In this document: in pieces, positions 1-12,500 of the stretch
Layout of the letters: each line of letters starts with the position of its first letter
Numbering within the stretch: the stretch's first letter is position 1
Assembly: GCA_033296885.1 (NCBI GenBank)
Contig: MU863894.1
Coordinates: forward strand, 62,001-126,000
Source: Triangularia verruculosa
Lineage: Eukaryota > Ascomycota > Sordariomycetes > Sordariales > Podosporaceae
Length of the DNA: 64,000 nucleotides
Reading direction: 5' to 3'
Notes under the pieces: model-generated
Told to the model about the DNA's origin: nothing
What the model saw: the letters and a program-made list of their open reading frames with translations, nothing else
The model's database searches: none
Position numbers and translations under genes: made by a program

Positions 1-135
1 GTCTTTGAGACTTGGTTTGGTGTTGAAGATTTCAGGATTCTAGAAACTCGGGCATCCATTTGATCATGTCGGAATCATGTTTGCATCTCGCCGCCTATGG
101 AATCTAGTGTTGTGATTTTAGTATCTACACGGTTG

Positions 136-2230
136 TTACAAGCCATGGTCCCCACCGTTCATATGTGCCACTAGTCCCCCAGCAAACCCACAGAATGCTA
201 CCATGAAACCACCAATAGCGAAGCCTCCTTGCACATCCCCTTTGTTAATGACCACGGCCCACAGTACTGCCATCAAAAGACTGAGCCCGAACCCAATGCA
301 GCCGTAAAGGAACAGTGCTGACCAGTTCATGCCTTCTTCAAGGTGTAGGCCCCAGCCAAACCCCACTCCTCTGACTGGACAAGCCTTCAGTGGATTATCG
401 ACTTTCTTGGGCACCCTTCTCAATAGAATCGGCAACGGCTCGGCATGTGACGGATGAGAAAATAGATGCATGAGGTGGTTTGCCCCAATCGGCGGTATGT
501 GTTCTGGTGGCTGTGGGCTGTAAACATACGGATCTGTATCTCGGGGGAGAGATGGTGAATGGCAGATGTCCACAAGATCTTGGGTAGAATAGAGCTCCAA
601 TTTGACAAAATGTATTGCTTGGACTCGTCTGAGTTGGCCCCACAGCCAGCTCTTCTGCATGCGTGCGTTGGAATACTGCAGCCGAAGTAGCTGGAAGAAT
701 GCTTGATCGGAGTTGATCTGGCAGACCTCGGGTTGGAATAGCCTAGTTGCAAAGCGAAGGAAGGGGATGCAAAGGAGAAGAAAATGGTGCGCGACTGGTA
801 ACGTCTGTTGTGATGATTGCGGGCAGGGGTTGCCAAGTTCCAGGCTCATGTTGGCGCGCGGTGCTCTATGCTTAGGTAGAAGAGGATGCTGGAGCTTCCG
901 AAATGCTTGTGTTAGGTCAGTCCAGATTCGGGAAACCCTTCTTGTAGATGCATTTGGCTGGCTTTCCGAGTCATTGTATGGTTCCAAATTATCAAGCTCG
1001 AGGTCAGGTTGTATGGTATTTTGATATCGTAACTCGGCCTCTAGCTGCTCAATGGCCCCGGGAACGACTTCAACAAAATCATCATGGAGGTCTTTTCCGC
1101 ATTTCTGAACACCTGAAATCAGTACTGAACAAAATTTTGGCCTGCAGAGCGGTTCATAGGTAGGTACTCACGCAACTCCACGTTATTCTTTTCTTCCCAT
1201 GTGCGAGGGGCTCCTGCCTCAGTTTTGACACGAAATTACTCGCCTTGGTGTGTATGACTTGCCATATGCTCTGATCAACGACTTTGGGACATTGTCGGTT
1301 GACAAAGACTCTGACGTTAGACTGCAAGTGTAAAATTGGGTCGGTCTCGAAGAGAAAGGCCTCGGCAACAGCGGTGACCAACTGAAATGTGCCATCCTCC
1401 GTCCCGCTGTCATCAAAGCCATGATCTGTGTTTCCGACCTCCTCATAGTTTGTGATCTCATTGTCGGCAACAACAAAGAAGACTGGCAATGCCCTGAAAT
1501 GAGCCTCGGTTATCCTCTGGGCGAGATCCCTCCGAGATTTCCTGATATATCTAGCAGCATCCAGTTTGACAGACTTCTCCAAGCTGCTATCGGTTTTTGA
1601 AGCCAGGGTCAGGAGATCAATGGCATAGAGCTGGAGGAACCGAGCGATGTTGTGGTTGCTTTTCGACCTGGACCCTGACAGTTGTACAGTGTGGGACCAC
1701 AAGAATTTGAGGTCTTGAAAATTTAGAAGACGGTGAAAGACAACTTCAACAGTGTCTGGATCGACTGAGCTCACTGTTGATGGCGCTGAGATGATGCTAG
1801 CGGAGTCTGAGGTTGCCGACTCAGCATCTGAGTCATCCCAATCATATTGGACTGGAGTCTCAATCCAGGAAAATTCTCCTGATTCATTGCCAGGGTACGT
1901 CGTTGCCAAATCGTGATGTGGGGCCACAGCAAAACCGCTGGTTGAGTTTGCTATTGAGGACTTCTCTGGGGTGGGATCATCTGACTGTTCGATTTGCTTC
2001 GAGTACACCACATATCTACCTCGCAGGGAAGGTGCTGATGAACCGTGTTCACCGGTACCCTCGGCCCCTGATGTCTCGTGCCCGTCATGGTCCGCACAGA
2101 CATCACCAACAAAAATATTTCGACGTTGAACGGGATGACCTACTCTGCCGTGTGCGGCACATCTGTCAACAGCGTGTTGATAGTAAAGGCATCGGCACCT
2201 GCTGTACCGCTCAACAAGCTGATAGCACAT
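136..2230 (-). CDS. Hypothetical protein, N-terminal Cys/His cluster and C-terminal membrane helices
   Basis: Two exons, 2230-1172 and 1104-136, joined across a 67-bp intron (donor GTGAGT, acceptor TTCAG) in phase 0, giving about 675 residues. I start at the ATG at 2230, which puts a Cys/His-rich block (C2, C12, C14, C23, then several His and C45) at the very N terminus; the frame upstream has only a GTG at 2287. This block looks like a metal-binding module seen at the start of many uncharacterised Pezizomycotina proteins. The middle is low in complexity and acidic/Ser-rich. Near the C terminus two hydrophobic stretches (WSALFLYGCIGFGLSLLMAV and GGFAIGGFMVAFCGFAGGLV) predict a membrane hairpin. 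I do not recognise a function. An alternative acceptor 8 bp upstream would break the frame, which is why I chose this one. Confidence 0.7.
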
Positions 2231-3211
2231 TTCTGGGGAGTTATAAAAGCGATGTGATGGTGATTCAATAGGACCAGGTTGAGCCACTTACAATTATAAG
2301 GTAGTTGTTTAGGATGGGCTTTAAGAGGCGCTGTTGAGGTTACACCAAGGGGGCTATGCTTGAGCCCCACTGGCACTTCGCCACAGAGCCGATTATGCTA
2401 GGTACCTACCCAACACAATACATTGAGTCTATAAACCACCTTACTCAGCTTACCTGCCTACTTTTACATTTCTATGCTAAAGGTTCTTTCCGGTTATAGG
2501 TAGGTAGGTATGTGGAACGGCAAAGGCACAACGAAGTGGCAAAAAGGTGGTGAAAACAGTGATGGATACAGAACAACTAAAAACAACAGAACCACTGGTA
2601 ATATATCAAGGCAGTGGGTCTGGAGCAACCTGGGAGCCTGGGTGAGGGCTGGTTGCCCTGGAAAGTGGTTCCAGGTGAACGGACCTACGCAACAAGGTAT
2701 CTGTGTCTCGCTTCCCGACATGGAGAGAGACCCACCCCACATTACGGCATCTTACTTCCGAATCATTGATCTTCGCAGGTCTTCTATTACACTCCAACCC
2801 TTGAATTTTTGTGAGCGTGGGACTTCCCCCACTTATTCTAGCCAATTGATCAGGCAGGATTTGGTGGAAGAGGAGCAGCAAGTTGCTGGAATTCCACCTC
2901 TTTACGATATAAATCCATACTTAGGTAACTTCTAAAATCCACACGCTTTGGAGCCTCGAGAAGCTGTGAGCAGGGAGCCTTACCTAAATCCTTCTTTAGG
3001 TATTGGTCAAAAGGTATACAAGTCTCACGCTAATAAAAATTCAAGGGTTGGAGTATAGAAGCGAGTTGAGAAAAGGAATCCAAAGGCCTCGTCAGAGTAA
3101 TTACCCACCTTGATAAACTTGAATACGATAATGACCCCATACTGCCGACATACCAAACATCCACGCACCATCATGGCGAAACTCAGGTACCAGGTACCAG
3201 GTAGCGTCTGC
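2231..3211. other. Intergenic, no supported gene
   Basis: This is the upstream side of the hypothetical gene and the 3' side of the P450 gene. A 141-codon open frame at 2510-2935 (+) shows no recognisable domain and I do not call it. Several copies of the TAGGTA/TACCTA motif occur here, including a four-fold GTAG run at 2497-2510 and a palindromic copy at 2398-2408. Overlapping GGTACCA copies sit near 3187-3203. Confidence 0.5.
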
Positions 3212-6200
3212 CTAGTCAAAAACGTCAACCGCATACCTCACGTTTCTTACTCCCTCAAACCACTTCGCAATCTCCTCGTCAATTGCCTCGTCACCAATCA
3301 CAGCCCTTCCCACGGCAGCTTTGGCTCCATCTGCCATAGAGCGGCTGCCACAGACGTATATTCTTGCCCCCTTCTCCCAAAACCGCTTCACCTCGTCCGT
3401 GTGCCTGGAAATGCTAACCCCGACATACTTCCTGTTGTCTTTGTACCTACTGTAGGCCCTGACAACCTCAACAACGCCATCTTTCTCCCACTTGTCAAGC
3501 TCCTCACGGTAGAGATCATCCCATTCAGGATGTCTGCAGCCAAAGAATAGAAGGGCTTTCCCCAGAGTTGCACCCTGAGAGAGCAGCGTAGCGCGCTCTT
3601 GAATGAAACCTCGGAAGGGGGCGATACCCGCGCCAGCAGCGACCATGATCATCGGGGTTGCGGGGTCGGGAGGCAGATGGAAGGACGAATGTGATTGTCG
3701 GACAGAGACGAGAAGTCTGTCCCGTTGTTTAAGAGCGGACAGGAAAGACGTGGCGACGCCCGCGAAGAGATTGGCGGGGTTCGCCCATGATTGACCGGAG
3801 AGAAGGGTGTAGGTGAGGGTGGCCTTGAATGGCGATTCTAGAGGGGATGAAGAAATCGAATACTGTCTCACTCTCATGGGCGGCAAGAGGGAGAGGAATG
3901 TGCCGAAAGGAAGGGAGATGGAAGGATACTGGTCGAGCATGTCAATCAGCGACAGCCGGGACGCAATGATTGTCGATGAGTAGAGTTCGGCGTTGGTAGA
4001 AAGAGCTAAGAGTGTTTCTCTGTCTGCGGTAGATGAGGTGAAGTTGGAGAGTGTTTGGATGCCCTAGAGGGTGTCAGTTGGAATGACCTCATGAGAATAG
4101 AAAGACCTTGAACAAGCATACCCTCTTGGTGACTGGCTGCAGCAACTCCACATATGAACCGAGTACCTCATGGACTGGCACGGGCACGCCGGTCGGAAGT
4201 GCAATCTTCTTGCTCTCAACCCCACCAGCAACAGTTACGTGGCTGTCCCATGCCAAACCAAACTTTCTCATCACACGATCGACACTTTCCTTGGGGTTTA
4301 CCGGCAGGACAGCAAGATAGTCTCCGGCGCGGTAGGTCATGCCATCAGGGAGTTGAACCTCAAGATGCTTCTTTAGCACGCCATCATCCCTGGTCAGAGT
4401 TTTCTCCTCCAACACCAGCGCCTCCTTCACATCCTGCCTCAGAGTTGAAGCACGAGGGGTTGAGAGTTGAACCTCAAGCGTCTGTGGTCTGTCTTCGCTA
4501 GCCACAGAGCCGTATTTTGCCTGCACGGCAGGCCAAAAGACGTCGTCTTCCCATTGCTCAAAGTCGGCAAACATCTCCCCCTGGGCGACATCCGTCAGAC
4601 CTAGATCACAGAGCGGGGTAGCGCCCTTTTGTTCAAGGGTGTCGTGGATGAGACGAGGGACTCTGTGGAAGGTGTTTGCCCAGTCGTGATGGCCACACCC
4701 AAAGACGGCGTACGGGGTTCCTTTGAAAGCGGAAGTGTCAGACAAGGCTTTGATCCATGCAACGAATTCGGTCGCGTTGTCTGGGGGCTCTCCTTCATAC
4801 GAAGCCGTGATGAAAGTAACAGGCGTGGTGTCATCTCTCGGCAGCTTGTTTGCCGCTGCATCCAGGGCGTCAATGATTGTCGCAGTATACCCGTGTGAAG
4901 GGGCATCCATGGCTAGTCTCTGAGCGAGCGCCTCGCATGTACCGGTGTTGGAGCCATAGTAGATGTGAAGAGGCTTAAGCTGTGTACCGCCTTCCCCTGC
5001 GTTGGCATTCACGCGCTTCGAGTGGGCACTCTTTTCCAACAAACCGCCGTTTAGCTGTCTTTCCAACTCGGTAGGTGTCAGCCCATGTCTCAACTTTGCC
5101 TTCATCTCGAACCCATCAGGCTTGGTCGTCAGTGTCTCTTTTATCTTGAGCTTGTAAGATGGGTCCGTCATCTCAAAGTCAAAGTTCTGGAGGAGCATTG
5201 CCATGATGATCATGGCTTCCTGCCAAGCAAATGCACGCCCGATACATCCTCTTTGGCCGTTTCCAAAAGGCTTCCAAAATCCAGGGTGTTCCTTGCTTAG
5301 CCGCTCAAAGTTCTCATCAAGCATTCTCTCGGGGATGAAGTCGTCAGCCGTCTCGCCATACACAGCTTTGTCTCGATGTGACCTCGCCAAAAATAACAGC
5401 ATGACTGTGCCTTTGGAGACGGCCCATTTTCCCCCAATGACCGTGTCCTCAAGCGCCTGGACACCGAGCGACGGGATAGTTGGGCACAATCGTAGCGTCT
5501 CTCGAAGGACGGCAGTAACATACGGCAACTTCTTCATGTGCTCGACCGTGATTGGCCCCCGCCCGATGACCTGATCAACCTCCTGTTGGGCCTTTCTCAA
5601 TGTTTCTGGGTTTTTGAGTAGCATAACAAACGCAAAGCTCAGCATGCCGCTCGTGGTCTCGTGGCCGGCAATCAAGAAGGTAATAAGGTTGTCGATAATG
5701 GCCCCGTCGTCCAGTTTCTCACCCGTTTTTCTGTCCACGCCATCCAACATTGCCGACAATAAGTCCTGCCTTCCGTTCGGATTTGCCCGCCGGGCATCCA
5801 AGATCGCTTGAGCTGTGGTTCTCAGTGTCTTGATATCAGCAAAGTACCGATTGCTAGACCAGAACAACAAATTTGACAGAAAGTTTCCCTTTATCGCCCT
5901 GTTCCCCGATTCGATCAGGAAGTTAGACATGGCCGTGATGAAGGGGTGCAGCTCATCGTGATAGTAAGAGTTGAACCGGAAGTCCATGGAGCACAATGCA
6001 ATGGTGTCAAGTGCGAGCCGGGTGAAGTCCTCACTGACAGCTATGGATTGCTGGGGTCCGTGGCGAGCCCACTTCATTGCAAGCTGGGCGGCCAGTTCAT
6101 GCATCTCCGGGAACATGGCTTGTATGGGCACCGGTCCGAACGCAGGAGTCAGAACTCGATGTGCTATACCCCAGATTGGTTCCTCTGTTCGTGCTGTGAA

Positions 6201-6520
6201 CATCCCGGCGGGAACCCCGTTGCGAATCTGTTCAAGGTCGGCAATGATGGGCTTCTTGAACCGGGTTTCGTCCGAAAGCTCATGAACAAGGGCTGCCGAT
6301 GACTGTTGTTATATTAGGAACGCGAATCCAAAAGCAGAGGCATGGAAGGACGTACAATGACGGCAGTTACGCCCCAGGGGAGGATGAGACGGAAGGCCTC
6401 GCCATATTGATCGATAAAATTCTCGATAGAAGTGAGCGTACTGCTGCTGTCGAATTGTAGAACATTTCCCACAAGGGGGTATGCACGAGGCCCGGGCAGG
6501 GGAATTCCGCCAACAGCCAT
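3212..6520 (-). CDS. Self-sufficient cytochrome P450-reductase fusion (CYP505/P450foxy type, fatty-acid subterminal hydroxylase)
   Basis: Three exons: 6520-6356, 6302-4122 and 4063-3212, with introns of 53 bp (GTACGT..CAG) and 58 bp (GTATGC..TAG), both phase 0; total 1065 residues, the normal size for P450foxy. The heme domain shows the I-helix AGHETTSG, the ExxR helix (ETLR) and the heme loop FGNGQRGCIGR with the thiolate Cys at residue 408. It is followed in the same chain by an FMN flavodoxin domain (IYYGSNTGTCEAL), the FAD-binding RQYSISSSP and the NADPH-binding segments GAGIAPFRGF and YVCGSRSMADGAK. Members of this family hydroxylate fatty acids near the omega end using NADPH without a separate reductase. 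Substrate is inferred from family only. All catalytic motifs are present, so the gene looks intact. Confidence 0.93.
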
Positions 6521-7558
6521 GACGCACTACTGATAGGATGGCTTGTGATGAAAAGAGAGTGTGCACGGTATGGTGGACAGAGGAAACCGACACTGTCGTG
6601 TTTATAAGTATTTTCAGAATGGTCCATGCAAATTATACGCCTACACCGCTCGTACAGGTGTCCTGTCTACGAAGCTTCCATTCGCGTGTGTTGGGTTACC
6701 TGAAGCTCATGTCATTGATGTGGCCGATCGCTGTTCCAGCAGACAAGAGAGGACCAGCCTCCGCTACGGGGGTCGGGACGCGCGGACTCCGCCGCCATTC
6801 GCAGGGGTCAAAACGAAGGGGGAGAACGTCCAAATCTTGGCGCTGTGAAGTCCGGGCATCCCAGGATATCATCGTGAGAGATACTATGGCGACACCGCCG
6901 CGCACCCAGAGCGGAGGATTGTTGCGTCGTCAGACTCAGATTGGCGTCGAATCGCCAACTCCTTCTGGAAAACCGGTGTCACGGTGGTCCCCAGATAGGC
7001 GAGTCGACCAATGGAATGAAAGTTTTGTTACCTAATCAGTTGCGGAAAGCGGCGCATTTGTTCTCCGAGAAGGCACGACTTGAGAATCATGTATGGCCGC
7101 ATTCATGTCATGTAATTACTGATAACACCGGAGATAGCGGTGGATGTTTACATTGACCCGAGCCTCGAACCCCTGAGCCCCCCGGAGTTCCTGGGCCCCG
7201 CTTTCGGCCAAACGGTGCTCACCACTTCCCTAACGATAAAAAAACGAGTTGACAACAACACGAGCAAGCTCATGAAAAGTCAATGTTTCGTTCGCCTACC
7301 TAGTTCCTGATGTAGTACCTTAACATAATAGGTACCTTCACCACAAATACATCCTTTGTTCCCGATAATCTCGCAGAAGCATATCATGACAAGATGCAAT
7401 GAGCGCTAAGATAAGTTAAAAAATTGAATGGCCAATCATAACCAGACCAGAAATAATCAGTCTACCAATATCTCCTTCGCCTGCAGGTCCCGGTCTACCT
7501 ATGCTCTGTTGATCCCAAATGAACCTTCGTGTCCATGTTACACTAAATGTCAATCTAC
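6521..7558. other. Intergenic, P450 promoter side, no supported gene
   Basis: About 1 kb between the start of the P450-reductase gene and the 3' end of the DUF4360-like gene. It should hold the P450 promoter. An open frame of 165 codons at 6538-7035 (+) lies directly upstream of and divergent from the P450 and has no recognisable features. One TACCTAG motif is at 7297-7303. Confidence 0.45.
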
Positions 7559-8263
7559 CTAGTTAGCAATGACTCGCCATCGAGGTTTGGTTCGAAAAGA
7601 AAAACACCAACCATTACAAGAAGCCTGGTTCAGAATCGAGATGACCGTCAGACGGTTGTCGAGCTCCCCGCTGGCAGAGTTTGTGTTCCTGCCGAGACGC
7701 AGACGAGCACGGTACTCAAAGTCCACAAAGTTGTTCACTGCGTCCGAGGGGTTGCGGGTAATGGTGAATGAGTCAGCAAAGTAGTAATTCCTTACTGTCA
7801 CAGGACCAACAGTGGTGTTGGTAATGGATTGTCGAACATTTCCGTATGCTCTCTCAACAGTGCCAGTCACACCGGAGCTCAGGCGGATATTTCCATTGAC
7901 TCTAGCGGAGTCGGTGATTTTGGTGCAGTAACCAAAGGGAAAGGTGATTCTGAGGCGCACGTTGCAGAACTTTTCGCGGTTCTGCTCCGAGGTAGCAGTG
8001 AGAGAAGCTTGAAACCGGGGGATGAGGATGACTGCCTCTTCATTGTCGTTGAGAAAATCAACGACAGGGCGAGCAGTGATGTTGGCGTCGTTTCGGTTTC
8101 CGCAACCCTCCCTTTCAAAGCTTACAAAGTTGGGGTTGAACGTAGCACGAGGCGCAGGGACATCGAGATCAACTTCGGGATCAATGTCCTGGCGAACGGC
8201 GAGTGGCGGGCTTGCGAGAGCAGTCGCTGGGAGTGCCAGAAGCAAATAACTCAGAGGTTTCAT
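7559..8263 (-). CDS. Small secreted protein, DUF4360-like
   Basis: The ATG at 8263 begins a clear signal peptide (MKPLSYLLLALPATALAS) followed by LAVRQ, a likely Kex2-type propeptide region. As a single exon the protein is 234 residues. The mature part has cysteines in the order found in secreted fungal DUF4360 proteins (EREGCGNR, EKFCNVRL, FPFGYCTK), and its length fits that family, whose role is unknown. The frame upstream of 8263 is open but unlikely to be translated. The C terminus is uncertain: GTAATG at codons near 7620 could be a donor and GCTAACTAG near 7560 an acceptor, which would replace the last 20 or so residues. Family assignment is from pattern only. Confidence 0.65.
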   Translation of the reverse strand: MKPLSYLLLALPATALASPPLAVRQDIDPEVDLDVPAPRATFNPNFVSFEREGCGNRNDANITARPVVDFLNDNEEAVILIPRFQASLTATSEQNREKFCNVRLRITFPFGYCTKITDSARVNGNIRLSSGVTGTVERAYGNVRQSITNTTVGPVTVRNYYFADSFTITRNPSDAVNNFVDFEYRARLRLGRNTNSASGELDNRLTVISILNQASCNGWCFSFRTKPRWRVIAN

Positions 8264-9543
8264 CTTCAAGGATGAATATAGGGCAAGATAGGAGTGAAGA
8301 ACAGATAGGTAAGAAAAGAGCTGATGTGGTGGTAGCACCTCGGGTGATAGAATGAGATGTGCAATAAAATGTGGGTGTATTGAATATCTTTTATACCCAG
8401 AGCACCTCACTGACTTGATGACCTGTTTCAACAACGTCGTCATGACTCATGAAGCTGTAGTTTCAGTCTTAGGAGTTGCCGCAGTAGCCCAGGCAAACTG
8501 GAGACCACATTAGCACTGGAATGCTCGGTCTACATTGCTTCTAGTTCCCGCCACCTTGCTAAGACACTTGTTCTGCTGAGCGGAGGGAGGTCCTAGTCCA
8601 CCTCAGACAAAAACAACTTTAGGCTCTTGCCGGAACTCAATAAGAGGTTAGTCGGGCAGCGGAAGCAACTTGCGATACACAGCATTGTGTTAGAGTGTTA
8701 CTCGTACAGCAATGATCTCCATTCAGGTACTCGAGCTTGTAGCTTTGGTGTAACTACGACTAGAAGCATCCCCAAGACATGGTGTAAGTCGAGCTCACGT
8801 CATGCAATCCTTCTACATTCCAGTGCAGTTCTAGGTCCATTTAGTGTACGAGGTAGAGGACTGGTATTTCAGGAGGGGAAAGCTAAGCGACGCTTGGAAT
8901 TCTCGCGGCCCACATCATGCTATGAGAGTGAGGCAAAAGATGTACCAAGCGTCGGATGTTGCTGATCCGAACTCTCGAATGTAATGATCAGTCCATCTTT
9001 CGCTGTTGTTGCAGGCGATCGTCTTTTCCGGATTTTAAGACTACCTATAAACACTGTTTGAGCTTGAATATACTTCGTCTCGATGCCGGTATTTCCGCTG
9101 ATTACCTTAAACCTCCATTCCTGGACTATTCTGAAATAAGGTATGTACCTACCAAAAGCCGGTCCAGAATATTGTAAAGGACAGGGGTGATTAACGTGGT
9201 GGCAACCACATATATTGACTATTCGAGCCCACTCTTGCGCAACGATCTATTGGATTTTCGGTTCCTACCTAGGTAATACATCCAGCTGACATCGAACAGC
9301 CGGTTTCGGCCCTCATATCTAACCCCCCACCGTCTTGTCTAGAAGTCACCATCTCGGCAACAAGCTATCTCAATATCAAACAGTAGATCATAAAACGCCC
9401 AACGCCAGTTCGTGTACATGCCAGGTTCGTTTCCCATGTCTCCGTTTCAAATCCCTGGTATCATTCCTTTTGCCAAAATGCGTCGCTCTTGTAAGCGCAA
9501 TTAATGGTGCTTCATACCCCAATCCGTCCATGGCCAAGGCAGA
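8264..9543. other. Intergenic, promoter of the secreted protein gene
   Basis: About 1.3 kb with no gene I can support. A TATA-like TTTTATACCC lies about 130 bp upstream of the secreted-protein ATG. A TACCTAGGTA motif is at 9267-9276. The 112-codon frame at 8627-8965 (+) has no recognisable content. Confidence 0.45.
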
Positions 9544-12500
9544 CTACACCTGTGACACTGCCATATCCCGCGCCAGCAAAACTTCAATTTTCTTCATCAG
9601 GTCCTTGATACGGAAAGGCTTGGACACGACATCGTCCATCCCACTCTTTCTGGCAGTGGCCACCTGCTCATCTCGCACATTGGCAGTCACCGCGATGACA
9701 GGGACGTACTTTCCTTTGATGACCTTGCCTTCCTGTTGCCACTTTCGAATTTCCCTGACACAAGTTAAGCCATCCATGTTGGGCATTTCCAAGTCCATGA
9801 GAATGACGGACAAGTTTCGCCCGGGATTTTCGTCAGTCGACGGGCAGAAGTGTGTTTTCTCAAGGAAAGCCAGCGCTTCCAGCCCGTCATTGGCCACACC
9901 AACTGTATTGCATCCGTACTGCTTCAGTTGCTTCACAAGAACCCGTTGGTTGATCAGATTGTCTTCAACCACCAGAATATCAAGCTGCTTCGGGTCGAAC
10001 GTGGATGAAGCATCCGACGCAACTCTCGGAGTGGGCGGTGGCCGGGCCGGTGTTGTCGCGAGTGGCGTAGAACCTACTAGACTCGCGCCCGTTGTAAATT
10101 CGGCAGACGAGACCCCTGAATATCCCTTACCCTCCTGCTGAACAGTCTCACTGTTGAGTGAAGAGCCGCCTTGTTCGCCTACTGGATGCAGGTGCCTTTC
10201 CATTGGTCCAACTGCTGCGAGGAAGGCATCCTCTTCTTCTCGCGAAACAGGCGACGGCGTAGCTCTCCTGACCTTGACGAAGAAACCAAAGACACTTCCA
10301 ACACCGGCTTCCGATGCAACTCCAATCTGCCCACCATGAAGTTCAGCCAGACGCTTGGAGATGAACAAGCCTAGACCACTTCCGCCGTACTGCGCATGAG
10401 TCCGCGGTGAAGCCTGCTTGAAGCGTTGGAACAGTATCTGTTTTTCTTCCTGCGTCAAGCCGCAGCCGCTGTCTTGCACATGAAAATAGAGGTATAACTC
10501 GTTGGCGGGAGCTGATGACGCCGGGTCAGATATCTGGTCCTCGGATCCCAGAGCGGTGGTCTTCGCATCCACGTACCCCCCTGCTGCCTTGAACGACACA
10601 GGGACATATTGGAACCCCGGGATCAGGTGAGGATCAGGCGGTTTAAGCGATGCATCCAAGGCAACTGTAATTAGCCTTTTATCTTTAGCAGGCGCCGTGA
10701 ACTTGATAGCGTTCGTCAAGAGGTTGATGAGAACCTGGAGCACCCGGCTCGGATCCATGGCCACCCATTCCACACTCAGTCCGCTGAGGGAAGAGTCACG
10801 GATGTCAAAAGAAACCTCGATCTTTTTCGCCTGCAGTTCCGGCTCAAACATCTTCACCACCCGCCGTAATAGCAGCTTTGGCTGACATGGAACGGGCGTT
10901 AGAAGCAGCAAGTTGGAATCTAGTTTCGAGATGGTGAGGATGTCGTCCACGATAGACTTCTGATGCTGCACGCACAGAGCAATGGTCTGAGCTGCATCGA
11001 TGCAAGACTGTATCGTCTGCGGCGAGATCGAACCGGCGCTGCCGATTCCCCGATAGGTGGCTTCTGTGCCCTGATACTGATTGTCTCCTGCACCCAACGA
11101 TGACAAGATGTCATCGGCACATTGCAAGATAGCTGTGAGTGGATTCCGCATCTCGTGGGAGGTGATGTCGATAAACTCATTCTGCTGTCTCCTGGTCTCC
11201 TCAGCCTCTTGGAGTCGGCGGTTCTGTAGACCTTGTGCCCATTTAAGATGCGAAATATCCGTGATGGAGCCCATGATGGACCTCACCAAGCCATCAGTTG
11301 ACAGCTCCGCGTGCGCACTAAACAAGACCCAGGAGTCCATTGGCTCATTGGTTTCCAGCGCTGGGTTAGTCCGCGGTTTTCTCAGCTTCAGCTCGCCTGA
11401 CCAAGGCGAATGATCATTGACCAGACGCTCCCAGCCTTCTCGCATCGTCTTTGCACTTTCTTCGACCATGATGTCCATCCACGACATTTCGTACTGGCTG
11501 TTGTTATCTCTGGTGTGGCCCGTCATCTCGAAAAAGCGATCATTGGCCTCGCGTAAAACGCCTTCAGGGCTGATCAGGAACATTCCGAGCGGAGACAATT
11601 CAGTCATCCGTCTGTACCTGCTGGCCTGCAGATTCAGCTGCTGTGTCAACTGTTCCTTTTCCAGTGCAGCTGCTTCAGCGGCATCCCTACTCCGACGGGT
11701 CTCGTCCTCAAACAAGATAACGGACGCCAAAGAGGTAGCCAACTGTCGGTTAAACAGGCTGGTAAAAGCCTTGTACTCGTCATTATACGGCCTGCGAGGG
11801 TTGACGCCCAGCACCAGAAAGGCAAGGACCGCATCTCCGTTGGTTGGCCGGACAGGAAAAATGATTGCTTCACGGCAGGGATCCCCAAAGCCGCGCCAGT
11901 TGATACCGTCGAGGAGAACTTCGGGCAGTGTGCCGTCTCGTGTGTGCAGCAGGGTCGGTTCTCTGGTCCGCATGGCTTCACGGAAGGAAGGGACAAACCC
12001 TTCTCGGCTTCGCTTGAGATCAAGATGTGCTGGGGCTGCCATATGCCCGTCGGGAACCCCAATCGACCCTTCCAGATGGCATGTCTTGAGTGATATGGTG
12101 CTGCCTGACGACATGGACGAGTGATCGTTGTCTTCGCCTTCTCCGTCGCCCACCGAGTAGAGCAGCGCGAAAGGAACATCACGCTCATTATCCTGCAAAC
12201 CGTCTAGCACAAACTTCCAGAATTGTTTGACAGCCTTGGCTTGGGCTGTAAGCTCGCCGATCTGATTGATGGTGTGCATTCTCCGGCGGCTGATGACCTG
12301 TTTCGTCGTCTCGAAGGGGGCGTTGTAAAATCCCAGAATCCGATCAGTGCCGCCATACATGGGCGTGAAAGACCAAGAGAAAAAGGTTTCTTCGAGAAGG
12401 CCATGCCTATCGATGGGTAGGTAGTCATCCTCCTTGCGCACACTTATCCCCGTCCGGGCACACTCTGCAAATATGGGGCGGAGGTAATCCCAAAGCTCAG

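Noticed and set aside
9335..10141. 268-codon plus-strand frame
   Set aside because: Antisense to the receiver domain of the histidine kinase; no recognisable content.
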